In this document: one piece after another, positions 8,326 to 17,765 of the stretch | Layout: every line of letters starts with the position of its first letter | Position numbering within the stretch: position 1 is the stretch's first letter | DNA from: Xanthobacteraceae bacterium | Lineage (GTDB): Bacteria > Pseudomonadota > Alphaproteobacteria > Rhizobiales > Xanthobacteraceae | Length of the DNA stretch: 64,000 nt | Assembly: GCA_019745775.1 (NCBI GenBank) | Contig: JAIESR010000077.1 | Coordinates: 40,342-104,341 of the forward strand | Reading direction: 5' to 3' | Position numbers and translations under genes: made by a program | The notes under the pieces: generated by a model | Seen by the model: only the letters and a program-made list of their open reading frames with translations | The model's database searches: none | Told to the model about the DNA's origin: nothing

Positions 8326-9234
8326 ATGACCGACACTCTCGACGCCCCGCGCACCAAGGGCCCGATCGTCTGGCTGGGCATGGACCAGACCGAGCTCGAC
8401 AACGCCTACGACCAGGCGGTCTATGCGCCGAACCAGCCGCTGGTGCATGCGCGCCGCAATGCGGCGACCGCGCGCGCCAAGGCGCGGCTCGGTGCGCCGC
8501 AGCGTTTCCAATATGGCGCGAGCGAGATCGAGAGCGTCGATGTCTATCGCAGCAAGATGAATCGCGATAACGCGCCGATCAACATCTACATCCACGGCGG
8601 CGCGTGGCGGAACGGCCGCTCGGCGGATTTCGCGTTCCTCGCCGAAATGATCGTCGATGCCGGCGCGCATTCGGTAATCGCCGACTTCAACAATATCGAC
8701 GACGTCGGCGGCAACCTGATGGCGATGGCGAAGCAGGTCCGCTCGGCGGTGGCGTGGGTCTACAACAACGCCTCGAAATTCGGCGGTGACAAGAACCGGC
8801 TCTATGTCACCGGCCATTCCTCCGGCGGACATCTGGCCAGCACCATCGTCACCTGCGACTGGCAGAAGGATTTCGGCCTGCCGAAGGACATCGTGAAGGG
8901 CGCGATGCTTGCGTCCGGCATGTATGACTTGGTGCCGGTGCGGCTCTCCAAGCGATCGAAGTACGTCAACTTCACCGATGAGATCGTCGACGAACTGTCC
9001 GCGATCCGCCATCTCGACCGGCTTCACTGCCCGGTCGTCGTTGCGCATGGCACGCAGGAGACGCCCGAATTCCAGCGCCAGGCCCGCGACTTCGCGGCGG
9101 CCGTGAAATCTGCCGGCAAGCCGATCACCTTCATTGTCGGCGACGGCTACAACCACTTCGAGATTCAGGAGACGCTGGCGTCGCCCTATGGCCTGCTCGG
9201 CCATGAGGTGCTCAAGCTGATGGAGCTTGGCTGA
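8326..9234 (+). CDS. cytoplasmic alpha/beta hydrolase, fourth paralogue of the cluster
   Basis: 302 residues, paralogous to the three exported hydrolases at 2006-5059 but without the Tat leader. The motifs are canonical: HGGAW (90-94), GHSSG (163-167, Ser165) and YNHFE near the C-terminus. The start is taken at the ATG at 8326 with AGGAG ten bases upstream; an in-frame extension further upstream has no signal-like features. The GHSSGGHLA elbow looks like kynurenine formamidase relatives; the actual substrate is not known. Confidence 0.85.
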   Translation: MTDTLDAPRTKGPIVWLGMDQTELDNAYDQAVYAPNQPLVHARRNAATARAKARLGAPQRFQYGASEIESVDVYRSKMNRDNAPINIYIHGGAWRNGRSADFAFLAEMIVDAGAHSVIADFNNIDDVGGNLMAMAKQVRSAVAWVYNNASKFGGDKNRLYVTGHSSGGHLASTIVTCDWQKDFGLPKDIVKGAMLASGMYDLVPVRLSKRSKYVNFTDEIVDELSAIRHLDRLHCPVVVAHGTQETPEFQRQARDFAAAVKSAGKPITFIVGDGYNHFEIQETLASPYGLLGHEVLKLMELG

Positions 9235-9366
9235 CGCGCCGTGCTGGCGCGCTGTCTGGCTTCGTGCTGATGGCGCCGGACAAGCCGGTCACCCGTCAGC
9301 AGCGGCAGGCCTGGAAGCCGGCGCCGAGCGAGATCGACGCCAAGACGCCGAAATGAATGAGCCGCG
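9235..9366. other. intergenic region, no supported gene
   Basis: A 28-codon open frame (9270-9356) starting MAPDKPVTRQQ and ending IDAKTPK lies here, with no ribosome-binding site and no recognised homologue. It could be a decayed gene end. I do not call it as a gene. Confidence 0.4.
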
Positions 9367-9513
9367 TCACAGCGCGACGACGGCGATCACCATCAATAGC
9401 GAGATCGTGACATAGGTGGCGAGGGCGGAGAGCGAGCCGAATTGCGCCCAGAGGCCGGCGAACCAGAGTGCCGAGCCAAACGCGATAAGGCCGTGGCGTA
9501 CGATCTTCGGCAC
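9367..9513 (-). CDS. putative 48-residue membrane protein
   Basis: A short ORF from a GTG start (complement at 9511-9513), beginning VPKIVRHGLIAFGSALWFAG. It contains two hydrophobic segments (about residues 8-25 and 30-48) with a short polar turn (AQFGS), so it would be a two-span inner-membrane peptide. The frame stays open further upstream but loses hydrophobic character, which is why the GTG start is preferred. No family recognised; the hydrophobic pattern is the main support. Confidence 0.4.
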   Translation of the reverse strand: MPKIVRHGLIAFGSALWFAGLWAQFGSLSALATYVTISLLMVIAVVAL

Positions 9514-9987
9514 GGGACAAAGTCCGTCAGCTAACGCGATGGCCCCGCCCGAACCGTTCGCTCGATCAACCCGGCGTCTATGTTTTGGTTCCGCGCGCGG
9601 CGCGAGGCAAGCATTGATGCCTACGCAATTGGTATAGTCGCGGATCATGGTTTCCGGCGCGGGCGGGTGGCGACTTTAGTTGGGTGCTGGTCGGGGAGGG
9701 AGGTGAAGTCCCGGCCGGACAGCCACTGCGCGGCCGGGACTTCTGCTTGTTCGGTCTTGCGTCCACACATAACCGACGCTTGCACGGTAGTGGCGAGATG
9801 TTGCCGGCACGCCAATACCGCCGCGGAAAGGGCGCTAACTGGCATTAACATTTCCGATCTGTTGATTGGAACAGGGGGGCAGGTCCGCAGCGATTTTTAT
9901 GCGGACAGAGTCGTGGTTTCGCTGGTGGTGAGAATGCGGCAAAGCGGATATTGCATTTTTACGACAAATATACGCCATTCTGGAGAC
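9514..9987. other. 474-base gap with a strong hairpin
   Basis: No supported gene. It holds a perfect 12-base inverted repeat at 9706-9742 (AAGTCCCGGCCG / CGGCCGGGACTT, 13-base loop) followed by CTGCTTGTT, and a smaller one, GTCCGC / GCGGAC, near 9884-9907. Base composition falls toward AT just before the regulator gene at 9988, fitting a promoter there (ATTGCATTTTTACGACAAAT). Confidence 0.5.
9706..9742. repeat. perfect inverted repeat (12-base arms)
   Basis: Arms 9706-9717 and 9731-9742 pair perfectly with a 13-base loop. It may be a terminator-like structure or part of an unannotated RNA; no gene ends directly upstream on the plus strand, which makes its purpose unclear. Confidence 0.6.
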
Positions 9988-10218
9988 ATGAGCCCCGAAC
10001 AGTGTCTGAAGGCCCGGACTCTTTTGAATTGGACACCGGCCGACCTCGCGCGCGCCGCGGGGGTCAGCGTGATCACCGTGCGCAATTTCGAGGCCGGGAA
10101 GCTCGGCGCCGGGCGGAGGGCGCCGACCCTGATGGAACTTGCGTTGGAGGGCGCTGGCATTCGATTCTCCCACTGCGCGGGCGAACGATCGGTCCAGCTC
10201 GCCGGCCGCGACCAGTGA
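9988..10218 (+). CDS. small XRE-family helix-turn-helix regulator
   Basis: 76 residues that are almost entirely one lambda-repressor-like domain: LNWTPADLARAAGVSVITVRNFEAGKLG (about residues 12-40) gives helices 2 and 3. This type, with a following RRAPTLMELALEGAGIRF segment, is common in rhizobia as free-standing 70-90-residue regulators. The ATG at 9988 is chosen because the frame upstream has no domain character and TGGAGAC precedes it. Targets unknown; the inverted repeat downstream at 10264-10286 is a candidate site. Confidence 0.78.
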   Translation: MSPEQCLKARTLLNWTPADLARAAGVSVITVRNFEAGKLGAGRRAPTLMELALEGAGIRFSHCAGERSVQLAGRDQ

Positions 10219-10263
10219 GCGATCATTGCGCCATTAGCTGTGGGTATTCCACCGGCTGTGGCA

Positions 10264-10286
10264 TTCCAGCGCATTGCGCGCTGGAA
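10264..10286. promoter_or_regulatory. perfect inverted repeat overlapping a putative -35
   Basis: TTCCAGCGC-ATTGC-GCGCTGGAA, 9-base arms with a 5-base spacer. It lies 46 bases after the XRE gene stop and covers the -35-like TTGCGC (10274-10279) of the candidate small-RNA promoter. It could be an operator, or a hairpin terminating the XRE transcript (followed by TAAATTTCTT). Confidence 0.5.
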
Positions 10287-10301
10287 TAAATTTCTTATAA
10301 A
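10274..10301 (+). promoter_or_regulatory. putative promoter of the candidate small RNA
   Basis: TTGCGC (10274-10279), 16-base spacer, TATAAA (10296-10301). The -10 is close to consensus and unusually AT-rich for this genome. Expected transcription start is near 10307. Confidence 0.4.
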
Positions 10302-10306
10302 TACAG

Positions 10307-10372
10307 ACATCCCTCTCGGGATATACCTCCCACTTCAACTCAAAGCCCCGCCCGCGCGGGGCTTAATTTTTT
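10307..10372 (+). ncRNA. candidate trans-acting small RNA (about 66 nt)
   Basis: Between a plausible promoter and a strong intrinsic terminator there is no ORF. The predicted transcript folds as a 5' hairpin ATCCC-TCTC-GGGAT (10309-10322), a single-stranded stretch containing CCTCCC (10326-10331), which is complementary to Shine-Dalgarno sequences, and the terminator hairpin (10343-10364) with a U tract. This hairpin / anti-SD linker / terminator architecture is typical of alphaproteobacterial regulatory RNAs. Whether it belongs to a described family cannot be judged here. Confidence 0.5.
10343..10372 (+). terminator. intrinsic terminator
   Basis: AAGCCCCGC-CCGC-GCGGGGCTT: a perfect 9-base stem with a 4-base loop followed by AATTTTTT. 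It ends the candidate small RNA, or the XRE transcript if that reads through. Confidence 0.85.
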
Positions 10373-10415
10373 GGCGCATGGAGAGGAGGGGGAGGACAAC
10401 CAACACGGCGCGCCA

Positions 10416-10502
10416 TCACCGTTCTGGTTGACCGCACACAAACAACCAAGCGAAGGCGCAAAAAAGCAGAAAAATAGCGGTCCACTGGGCAATTTCATTC
10501 AT
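10416..10502 (-). CDS. putative 28-residue single-span membrane peptide divergent from recA
   Basis: A short ORF starting MNEIAQWTAIFLLFCAF and ending CGQPER. Residues about 5-22 form one hydrophobic span; the C-terminal end is polar. A strong Shine-Dalgarno GGAGGAG (complement at 10508-10514) lies five bases before the ATG, which is the main support. Because it is divergent from recA, the LexA box at 10554-10568 lies upstream of it as well, so SOS regulation is possible. No family recognised. Confidence 0.5.
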   Translation of the reverse strand: MNEIAQWTAIFLLFCAFAWLFVCGQPER

Positions 10503-10536
10503 CTAAGCTCCTCCGTACAACTGGCGATAGTTACGA

Positions 10537-10568
10537 TTGACAATTTCAACATAGAACATATTGCGAAC
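10537..10568 (+). promoter_or_regulatory. recA promoter region with LexA (SOS) box
   Basis: GAAC-ATATTGC-GAAC at 10554-10568 fits the alphaproteobacterial SOS box GAAC-N7-GAAC exactly. A -35-like TTGACA is at 10537-10542, so the box overlaps the place where the -10 is expected and LexA would block RNA polymerase. The recA start is 129 bases downstream. Confidence 0.85.
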
Positions 10569-10696
10569 GAAGAACAGATCGTGTACATTAAATCTCAGTC
10601 GAGCGGGGGCTGAGGCGGCGGGGTGGTCCCTTCGTGGCAGGCCCTTCGAATTCCGGTCTTCCGAATCCGCGGTGCCGGTCATAAGGAGTGGGAGCG

Positions 10697-11788
<1,092 letters not shown>

Positions 11789-11823
11789 TCCCCCCGTATT
11801 CCCTCCTAGCCTTTTGTCGCCGT

Positions 11824-11852
11824 GATGGCCGGGTAGGTACCGCCCGGCCATC
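11824..11852 (+). terminator. stem-loop after recA
   Basis: GATGGCCGGG / CCCGGCCATC, perfect 10-base arms with a 9-base loop, 36 bases after recA. The following CTCTTATG is only weakly T-rich, so termination efficiency is uncertain. Confidence 0.6.
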
Positions 11853-11973
11853 CTCTTATGCCGCCATGAGGGCGCGCCGGTCTCGCAAATCGCTTTTCTG
11901 GACACATCGACACCCCGTCGCTACATATCCCCCTGTAAAAACCGGCATTTAGCGGCGGGATTCCGGGGCAAAC

Positions 11974-14628
11974 ATGAGCGGCGTCAACGAGATCAGGCGT
12001 AAGTTCCTGGATTATTTCGAATCGGCGGGCCATGAGGTCGTGCCTTCGTCGCCGCTGGTGCCGCGCAACGACCCGACCTTGATGTTCACCAATGCCGGGA
12101 TGGTGCAGTTCAAGAACGTCTTCACCGGCCTCGAGAAGCGTCCCTACACGCAGGCGGCCACCGCGCAGAAATGCGTGCGTGCCGGCGGCAAGCACAACGA
12201 CCTCGACAATGTCGGCTACACCGCGCGCCACCACACCTTCTTCGAGATGCTCGGCAACTTCTCGTTCGGCGACTATTTCAAGGATCGCGCGATCGAGCTC
12301 GCCTGGAACCTGGTCACTAAGGACTTCGGGCTGCCGAAGGAGCGGCTGACCGTCACCGTCTATGTCGACGACGACCAGGCGTTCAAGCTCTGGAAGAAGA
12401 TCGCGGGGCTCCCGGATGACAGGATCATCCGCATCGCCGGTTCCGACAACTTCTGGCAGATGGGCGATACCGGTCCCTGTGGCCCGTGCTCGGAGATTTT
12501 CTACGACCACGGCCCGCACATCCCCGGCGGGCCTCCCGGCAGTGCCGACGCCGACGGCGACCGCTTCATCGAGATCTGGAATCTCGTGTTCATGCAGTAC
12601 GAACAGCTTGCCGGTGGCAAGCGCGTCGACCTGCCGAAGCCCTCGATCGACACCGGCATGGGGCTTGAGCGCATCGCCGCGGTGCTGCAGGGCACCCACG
12701 ACAACTACAAGATCGATCTGTTCTCCGCGATCATCGGGCAGGTCGCCGACCTGACCGGCGTCGATCCCGACGGGCCGCAGAAGGCGTCGCATCGCGTCAT
12801 CGCCGACCATCTGCGCGCGTCGTCGTTTCTGATCGCCGACGGCGTGCTGCCGTCGAACGAGGGGCGCGGCTATGTGCTCCGCCGCATCATGCGCCGCGCC
12901 ATGCGCCATGCGGAGCTGCTCGGCGCGCGCGAGCCGCTGATGTTCAAGCTGGTACCGACGCTCGCGCGCGAGATGGGGCAGGCCTATCCCGAGCTGATCC
13001 GCGCCGAAGCGCTGATCTCCGAGACGCTCAAGCTCGAAGAGACCCGCTTCCGCAAGACCTTGGAGCGCGGGCTTGCGATCCTCGACGAGGAATCGAAGAG
13101 CCTCAAGAAAGGCGACCGGCTCAAGGGCGAAACCGCGTTCACGCTCTACGACACCTATGGTTTCCCCTTGGACCTCACGCAGGACGCGCTGCGCGCGCGC
13201 GGCATCGAAGTCGATGTTGAGGCCTTCAACAGGTCCATGGGCCTGCAAAAGGAGAAGGCGCGCGAGTCCTGGAAGGGCTCCGGCGACGCAGCGACCGAAG
13301 CGGTGTGGTTCGGCCTGCGCGAGAAGATCGGCGCCACCGAATTCCTCGGCTACGAGACCGAGACCGCCGAAGGCGTGGTCGCCGCGCTGGTGAAGGACGG
13401 CAAGGAGGCTGCGTCGCTCGGCAAGGGCGAGAGCGGCGCGGTGATCGTCAACCAGACGCCGTTCTACGGCGAGTCCGGCGGCCAGGTGGGCGATACCGGC
13501 TTGATGATTGGCGACGGCGTGCGCTTCCGCGTCACCGATACGCAGAAAAAGGCCGGCGATCTCCTCGTGCATACCGGCACGGTCGAGGAGGGCGCGTTGA
13601 AGGGCGGCGCCTCGCTCGCGCTCGAGGTTGATCGCGCCCGCCGCAGCGCCATCCGGCAGAACCATTCCGCCACGCATCTGCTGCACGAGGCGCTGCGCCA
13701 GGTGCTCGGTGACCATGTTGCCCAGAAGGGCTCGCTGGTCGCGCCCGACCGGCTGCGCTTCGACTTCTCGCATCCGAAGCCAATGACCGCCGAGGAGATC
13801 GAGAAGGTCGAGGACATCGCCAACCAGTTCGTGATCCAGAATTCGCCCGTGACCACACGCCTGATGGCGCTCGACGACGCCCGCGCCTGCGGCGCCCGCG
13901 CGCTGTTCGGCGAGAAATACGGCGACGAGGTGCGCGTTGTGGCGATGGGTGAGGGCTCGGGCAACACCATGGGCTGGTCGGTCGAGCTCTGCGGCGGTAC
14001 CCATGTGCGCCGCACTGGCGACATCGGCCTGATCGCGGGCCTCGCCGACTCCGGCGTCGCTGCCGGCGTGCGCCGCGTCGAGGCGCTGACCGGCGATACC
14101 GCGCGCAAGGCTGCGCGTCACCTCGGCGAACTGGCCAGGACTGCCGCCAGTGAAATTAAAGCGCCACTTGAAGATCTGCCGGCACGTATCGCACAGCTCC
14201 TGGATGAGCGGCGTAAGCTCGAGCGTGAGCTGTCCGAAGCCAGAAAGAAGCTCGCCATGGGCGGCGGCGGCAAGGTCGACGCCGCCGATGGCGTGCGCAC
14301 CGTCGGCGACGTGAAATTCCTCGCCCGTGCGGTCGAGGGCATCGACCTCAAGGACCTGCGCAGCCTCGCCGACGAGGGCAAGAAGCAGGTCGGCTCCGGC
14401 ATCGTCGCGATCGTCGGCAAGTCGGACGACGGCAAGGCCGGCATCGTGGTCGGCGTCACCGCCGATCTCACGTCGCGCTTCTCGGCCGTCGATCTCGTGC
14501 GCAAGGGCGCCGAAGCGCTCGGCGGCAAGGGCGGCGGCGGCCGTCCCGACATGGCGCAGGCCGGCGGCCCCGATGGCTCGAAGGCCGACGCCGCGCTCGC
14601 CGCGGTCGAGGCCGCGCTTGGCGGGTGA
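11974..14628 (+). CDS. alaS: alanine--tRNA ligase
   Basis: 884 residues, full length. It charges tRNA-Ala in the cytoplasm and edits mischarged Ser/Gly. The class II catalytic core occupies about residues 1-240 ([29 protein letters not shown]), the tRNA-recognition domain to about 460, the editing domain carries the zinc ligands HSATH (about 564-568) and CGGTH (about 672-676), and the C-Ala/DHHA1 part ends [16 protein letters not shown]. The alaS gene after recA is common in alphaproteobacteria. Confidence 0.98.
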   Translation: MSGVNEIRRKFLDYFESAGHEVVPSSPLVPRNDPTLMFTNAGMVQFKNVFTGLEKRPYTQAATAQKCVRAGGKHNDLDNVGYTARHHTFFEMLGNFSFGDYFKDRAIELAWNLVTKDFGLPKERLTVTVYVDDDQAFKLWKKIAGLPDDRIIRIAGSDNFWQMGDTGPCGPCSEIFYDHGPHIPGGPPGSADADGDRFIEIWNLVFMQYEQLAGGKRVDLPKPSIDTGMGLERIAAVLQGTHDNYKIDLFSAIIGQVADLTGVDPDGPQKASHRVIADHLRASSFLIADGVLPSNEGRGYVLRRIMRRAMRHAELLGAREPLMFKLVPTLAREMGQAYPELIRAEALISETLKLEETRFRKTLERGLAILDEESKSLKKGDRLKGETAFTLYDTYGFPLDLTQDALRARGIEVDVEAFNRSMGLQKEKARESWKGSGDAATEAVWFGLREKIGATEFLGYETETAEGVVAALVKDGKEAASLGKGESGAVIVNQTPFYGESGGQVGDTGLMIGDGVRFRVTDTQKKAGDLLVHTGTVEEGALKGGASLALEVDRARRSAIRQNHSATHLLHEALRQVLGDHVAQKGSLVAPDRLRFDFSHPKPMTAEEIEKVEDIANQFVIQNSPVTTRLMALDDARACGARALFGEKYGDEVRVVAMGEGSGNTMGWSVELCGGTHVRRTGDIGLIAGLADSGVAAGVRRVEALTGDTARKAARHLGELARTAASEIKAPLEDLPARIAQLLDERRKLERELSEARKKLAMGGGGKVDAADGVRTVGDVKFLARAVEGIDLKDLRSLADEGKKQVGSGIVAIVGKSDDGKAGIVVGVTADLTSRFSAVDLVRKGAEALGGKGGGGRPDMAQAGGPDGSKADAALAAVEAALGG

Positions 14629-14640
14629 TCGGGACGTCAA

Positions 14641-15195
14641 TCAGCCGAACAACGTCGCTATATCGATTTCTAAACCTGGCGGATCAAGGCGCAGCTTGCC
14701 CTCGGACATTACCTGAGCGGAAGGCGATCCGGTATCCTGCCGCTGGTGATGGGCTAGCGTTCGCGTATCCGGGTCGATGACAAGGTAGTGGCGTACGCTC
14801 GGCAGTTTGAAGTAGCCGATCAATTTGGCGCTGGTGTCGGAATGCCGCGACGTTGGCGAGATTACTTCGACGACGATGATCGGCATCGGGACCGTCAATT
14901 GTCGCGAGGGTATCCGCTCCCCACAATGCACCAGCACATCGGGTTCATAGGCGGTGTGCGGCTCGATCGGCACCGTCATGCCGTCGATGAAGACCTCACA
15001 TGTGAGAGCGGCTGCCCGGACCGCATCTCTGAGAGCAATTGCGGTGGCCAGCTTGATCCGGTTGTGATCCGCCTGTTCCGGTGACATGGCGACGATCTGC
15101 CCGTTGATCAATTCGGTACGTCGGCCGTCGCCCTCGGCTTCGCCCCAGGCGAGGTAATCGTCCACATTCATGAACTTCAGCAGTGCGACGTTCAT
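14641..15195 (-). CDS. Uma2-family (DUF820) putative restriction-endonuclease-like protein
   Basis: 184 residues spanning the PD-(D/E)XK Uma2 fold: a helical start (FMNVDDYLAWGEAEGDGRRTELINGQIVAM), the acidic YEPDVLV (about residues 83-89) and the VEVISPTSRHSDTSAKLIGYF block giving the E...K pair, then HYLVIDPD. Family members are widespread and poorly characterised, some linked to mobile DNA. It converges on alaS with 12 bases between. Its third-position GC looks lower than that of alaS, which would fit later acquisition. Confidence 0.85.
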   Translation of the reverse strand: MNVALLKFMNVDDYLAWGEAEGDGRRTELINGQIVAMSPEQADHNRIKLATAIALRDAVRAAALTCEVFIDGMTVPIEPHTAYEPDVLVHCGERIPSRQLTVPMPIIVVEVISPTSRHSDTSAKLIGYFKLPSVRHYLVIDPDTRTLAHHQRQDTGSPSAQVMSEGKLRLDPPGLEIDIATLFG

Positions 15196-15292
15196 CTTGG
15201 CAGTTTAGCGGTCTTCGGCGACGCCCGCCAGATTGTGCCGCCGTCAGCTAACGGGTTGAGACTTCGAACGATTTGCGTTGGCGCGGTCCCCG

Positions 15293-15793
15293 CTACTTCC
15301 GCAGAAACACGTAGTCGGTCGCGTAGGGCACGCTGTTGAAGGTGCCGACCGTGCCGCACGAGCCTTCGAGCTGGCCGCCGTCGGTGTTGATGCGCTGGAT
15401 CGTGATCACGTCCGCGAACATGCCCTGGCCGCGGTGCGAGGTCGCGGTGAGCTTGAGCCACGGGATGTCCTTCGGCGTCTTGCCGGGGGCACGGCCGGAG
15501 ACCTTGGCCACCACCGCGCTGCCGTCCATGTACTCCCAATTCGGGCCGGCGTAGTGGCGGCCGACGGTCTTGCCTTTGAGCAGCAGCGTTGCGATCGGCT
15601 CGCGGAAGCTCCAGGCGAACTTGCCGTCCTTGGTGGCCGCGCATTCATAGATCTGCGCACCCTGCGCATGCAGCCTGATGACCTCCTTCTCGCCCGGCGC
15701 GGCGATGTCAGCCGGCAATTGCTGCGCCCCTGCCGACACCGGCAGTGCCAGCACGGCCGCCCACGCGGCAAAATGACAAAAAATCCGACGCAT
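15293..15793 (-). CDS. exported DUF3455-family protein
   Basis: 166 residues with a signal peptide (cleavage near AGAQQ) and a DUF3455-like body: IAAPGEKEVIRLHAQGAQIYECAATKDGKFAWSF, LLLKGKTVGRHYAGPNWEYMDGSAVVAKV, and a C-terminal YATDYVFLRK. Function of the family is unknown; members are secreted. The start is set at the ATG at 15793, which directly begins the signal peptide; an in-frame upstream ATG would add 28 residues of non-signal character. Confidence 0.75.
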   Translation of the reverse strand: MRRIFCHFAAWAAVLALPVSAGAQQLPADIAAPGEKEVIRLHAQGAQIYECAATKDGKFAWSFREPIATLLLKGKTVGRHYAGPNWEYMDGSAVVAKVSGRAPGKTPKDIPWLKLTATSHRGQGMFADVITIQRINTDGGQLEGSCGTVGTFNSVPYATDYVFLRK

Positions 15794-15963
15794 GATCTGC
15801 TCCCGGTTGTTGTCAGCCCAGAAAAGCCGCCTCAGGACGACACGAGCACAAGAGTTCCCGCGGAACCGATACGGCATGGTTCATATCGATTGGGGCTGTT
15901 TTGGTTCACGCCCCTGGTACTTTGGTATAGAGCCACCCGCGAATCCAGGCATTATGAAAATCC

Positions 15964-17721
15964 ATGCAGCATGAAGCCTGGCTTAAAGATGTGCTCGTTT
16001 TCCTGGTGGCGGCCGGGCTGATCGCTCCGTTGTTCCAGCGCGCGCGGGTCGGCGCAGTGCTCGGCTTCCTGCTGATCGGGGTCGCGGTCGGCCCGTATGG
16101 CTTCGGCGCGCTCGCCGCCGAGTTCCCGTGGCTGCGCTATCTCACCATTGAGGATCGCGCCCGCGCCGAGCCGTTCGCCGAGCTCGGCGTCATGTTCCTC
16201 CTGTTCTTGATCGGAATCGAGATGTCGGTGGAGCGGCTGTGGTCGCTGCGCCGGCTCGTGGCTGGCGTCGGCAGCGTGCAGTTTCTGCTGTCGGCTGCCG
16301 CGTTCGCGGTCGTCTTGTGGCTGATGGGCGCGCAGTCAGGTGCTGCGATTGTCCTGGGTCTCGGCTTTGCGATGTCGTCGACCGCGGTGGTCATGCAGCT
16401 CCTGGAAGAACAGGGCCGCACAGCGACGCCGCTCGGGCAGGTCGCGATCGCGGTGCTCCTGTTCCAGGACCTCATGGTCGCGCCGGTGCTGTTCGGCGCG
16501 GAGATCCTCGGGCGCGGCGGCGACGTGGCCGCCGGCCTCGCGAACGCGGTTCTGCAGGCGGCGATTGCCATCACGGTGATTCTGATCGCCGGTCGCTTCC
16601 TGCTGCGGCCGCTGTTCAGCATCGCGGGCAGGACCGGCAGCCGCGAGCTGATCATGGCAATGACTCTGCTGTTGGTCATCGGCGGTGCCTCGGTGACCGG
16701 CTATGCCGGCCTGTCGACCGCGCTCGGGGCGTTCCTTGCTGGCGTGCTGCTTTCGGAAACCGAATACCGCCATCAGATCGAGATCGACATCGCGCCGGTC
16801 AAAGGCCTGCTGGTCGGACTGTTCTTCATCACCGTGGGCATGACGATCGACGTGCGCGTGATCTGGAGTGCCATCGGCACGATCCTGTTCGCGGTCGCGC
16901 TGCTGCTGCTGATCAAGGCGGCGATCCTGTTCGCCGCCGGTCGCCTGTTCGGGGTGGCGCTCGGCGTCACCGTCGAGGCGGCGCTTCTGCTGGCACAGGC
17001 TGGGGAATTCGGCTTCATCGTGATTGCGCTCGGGCGCAGCACCGGGCTGGTACCGGCGGAATTCGCGCAGGCCGCGACCGCGGTTGTGGGCATCAGCATG
17101 ATGCTCACGCCATTCCTGGCGATCGGCGCGCGGATGCTTGCGGGGCGGATCCAGCGGATCGAGCATCGCGATCGCATGCCTTCCGAAGATATGGCCGAGC
17201 ACACCGATCACGTGATTATCGGCGGCTACGGCCGGGTCGGGCAGTGCATCGGGCGCCTGCTCAAGGCGGAGAACGTTCCGTTCGTGGCGCTCGACACCAA
17301 CGCCGACTTGGCGAGCGAGGGCGCCAAGCGCGGCGAGGCGGTGTTCTTGGGCGACGCCGGCCGCCACGAATTCCTGGTCAAGGCCGGCGCCGCCGGGGCG
17401 CGCGCGTTCGTGGTTACGGTGAATTCAGCACGCGCCGCCGAGCGCATGGTGGTGGCGGCCCGCAAGGAGCGGCCGGACGCTCCGGTGTTCGCGCGTGCCC
17501 GGGATTCGGCGCATGCAGCGCGGCTGCTCAAGCTCGGCGCCGTCGAGGTGACGCCGGAGGCGGTGGAAGCGAGCCTTCAGCTCGGTGCGCGCGTCCTGGA
17601 AGGGCTTGGCGTGTCGGATGATGCGATCGCGCGCCGGCTCGACGAGATGCGCGAAGGCGAACTGGCGCGGATTTCCGGACGGGATGGGGAGAAAACGGGC
17701 GGGCCGGCCCGCCGCGGCTGA
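15964..17721 (+). CDS. Kef-type monovalent cation:proton antiporter (CPA2) with TrkA-N domain
   Basis: 585 residues. About residues 1-385 form a 12-13-span Na+/H+ exchanger domain (GAVLGFLLIGVAVGPYGFG, FLLFLIGIEMS, AMSSTAVVMQLLEEQG, LSTALGAFLAGVLLSET, AGEFGFIVIALG). From about residue 412 a cytosolic RCK/TrkA-N domain begins with VIIGGYGRVGQ, a Rossmann nucleotide-binding loop that gates such transporters. It exchanges K+ or Na+ for H+ across the inner membrane; which ion, and whether glutathione adducts gate it as in KefB/KefC, is not decided by the sequence. Stand-alone gene. Confidence 0.92.
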   Translation: MQHEAWLKDVLVFLVAAGLIAPLFQRARVGAVLGFLLIGVAVGPYGFGALAAEFPWLRYLTIEDRARAEPFAELGVMFLLFLIGIEMSVERLWSLRRLVAGVGSVQFLLSAAAFAVVLWLMGAQSGAAIVLGLGFAMSSTAVVMQLLEEQGRTATPLGQVAIAVLLFQDLMVAPVLFGAEILGRGGDVAAGLANAVLQAAIAITVILIAGRFLLRPLFSIAGRTGSRELIMAMTLLLVIGGASVTGYAGLSTALGAFLAGVLLSETEYRHQIEIDIAPVKGLLVGLFFITVGMTIDVRVIWSAIGTILFAVALLLLIKAAILFAAGRLFGVALGVTVEAALLLAQAGEFGFIVIALGRSTGLVPAEFAQAATAVVGISMMLTPFLAIGARMLAGRIQRIEHRDRMPSEDMAEHTDHVIIGGYGRVGQCIGRLLKAENVPFVALDTNADLASEGAKRGEAVFLGDAGRHEFLVKAGAAGARAFVVTVNSARAAERMVVAARKERPDAPVFARARDSAHAARLLKLGAVEVTPEAVEASLQLGARVLEGLGVSDDAIARRLDEMREGELARISGRDGEKTGGPARRG

Positions 17722-17765
17722 ATCGCGACGCGGAGGGGCCCGCCGCTTTGACACGTTTGAACTAG

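Noticed and set aside
9270..9356. 28-codon plus-strand ORF after the fourth hydrolase
   Set aside because: No ribosome-binding site or recognised sequence; may be a remnant of a decayed gene.
11806..14640. Very long minus-strand open frame (944 codons) opposite alaS
   Set aside because: Antisense shadow of a high-GC gene; its translation is Arg/Ala/Leu/His-rich with no domain, while alaS on the plus strand is unmistakable.
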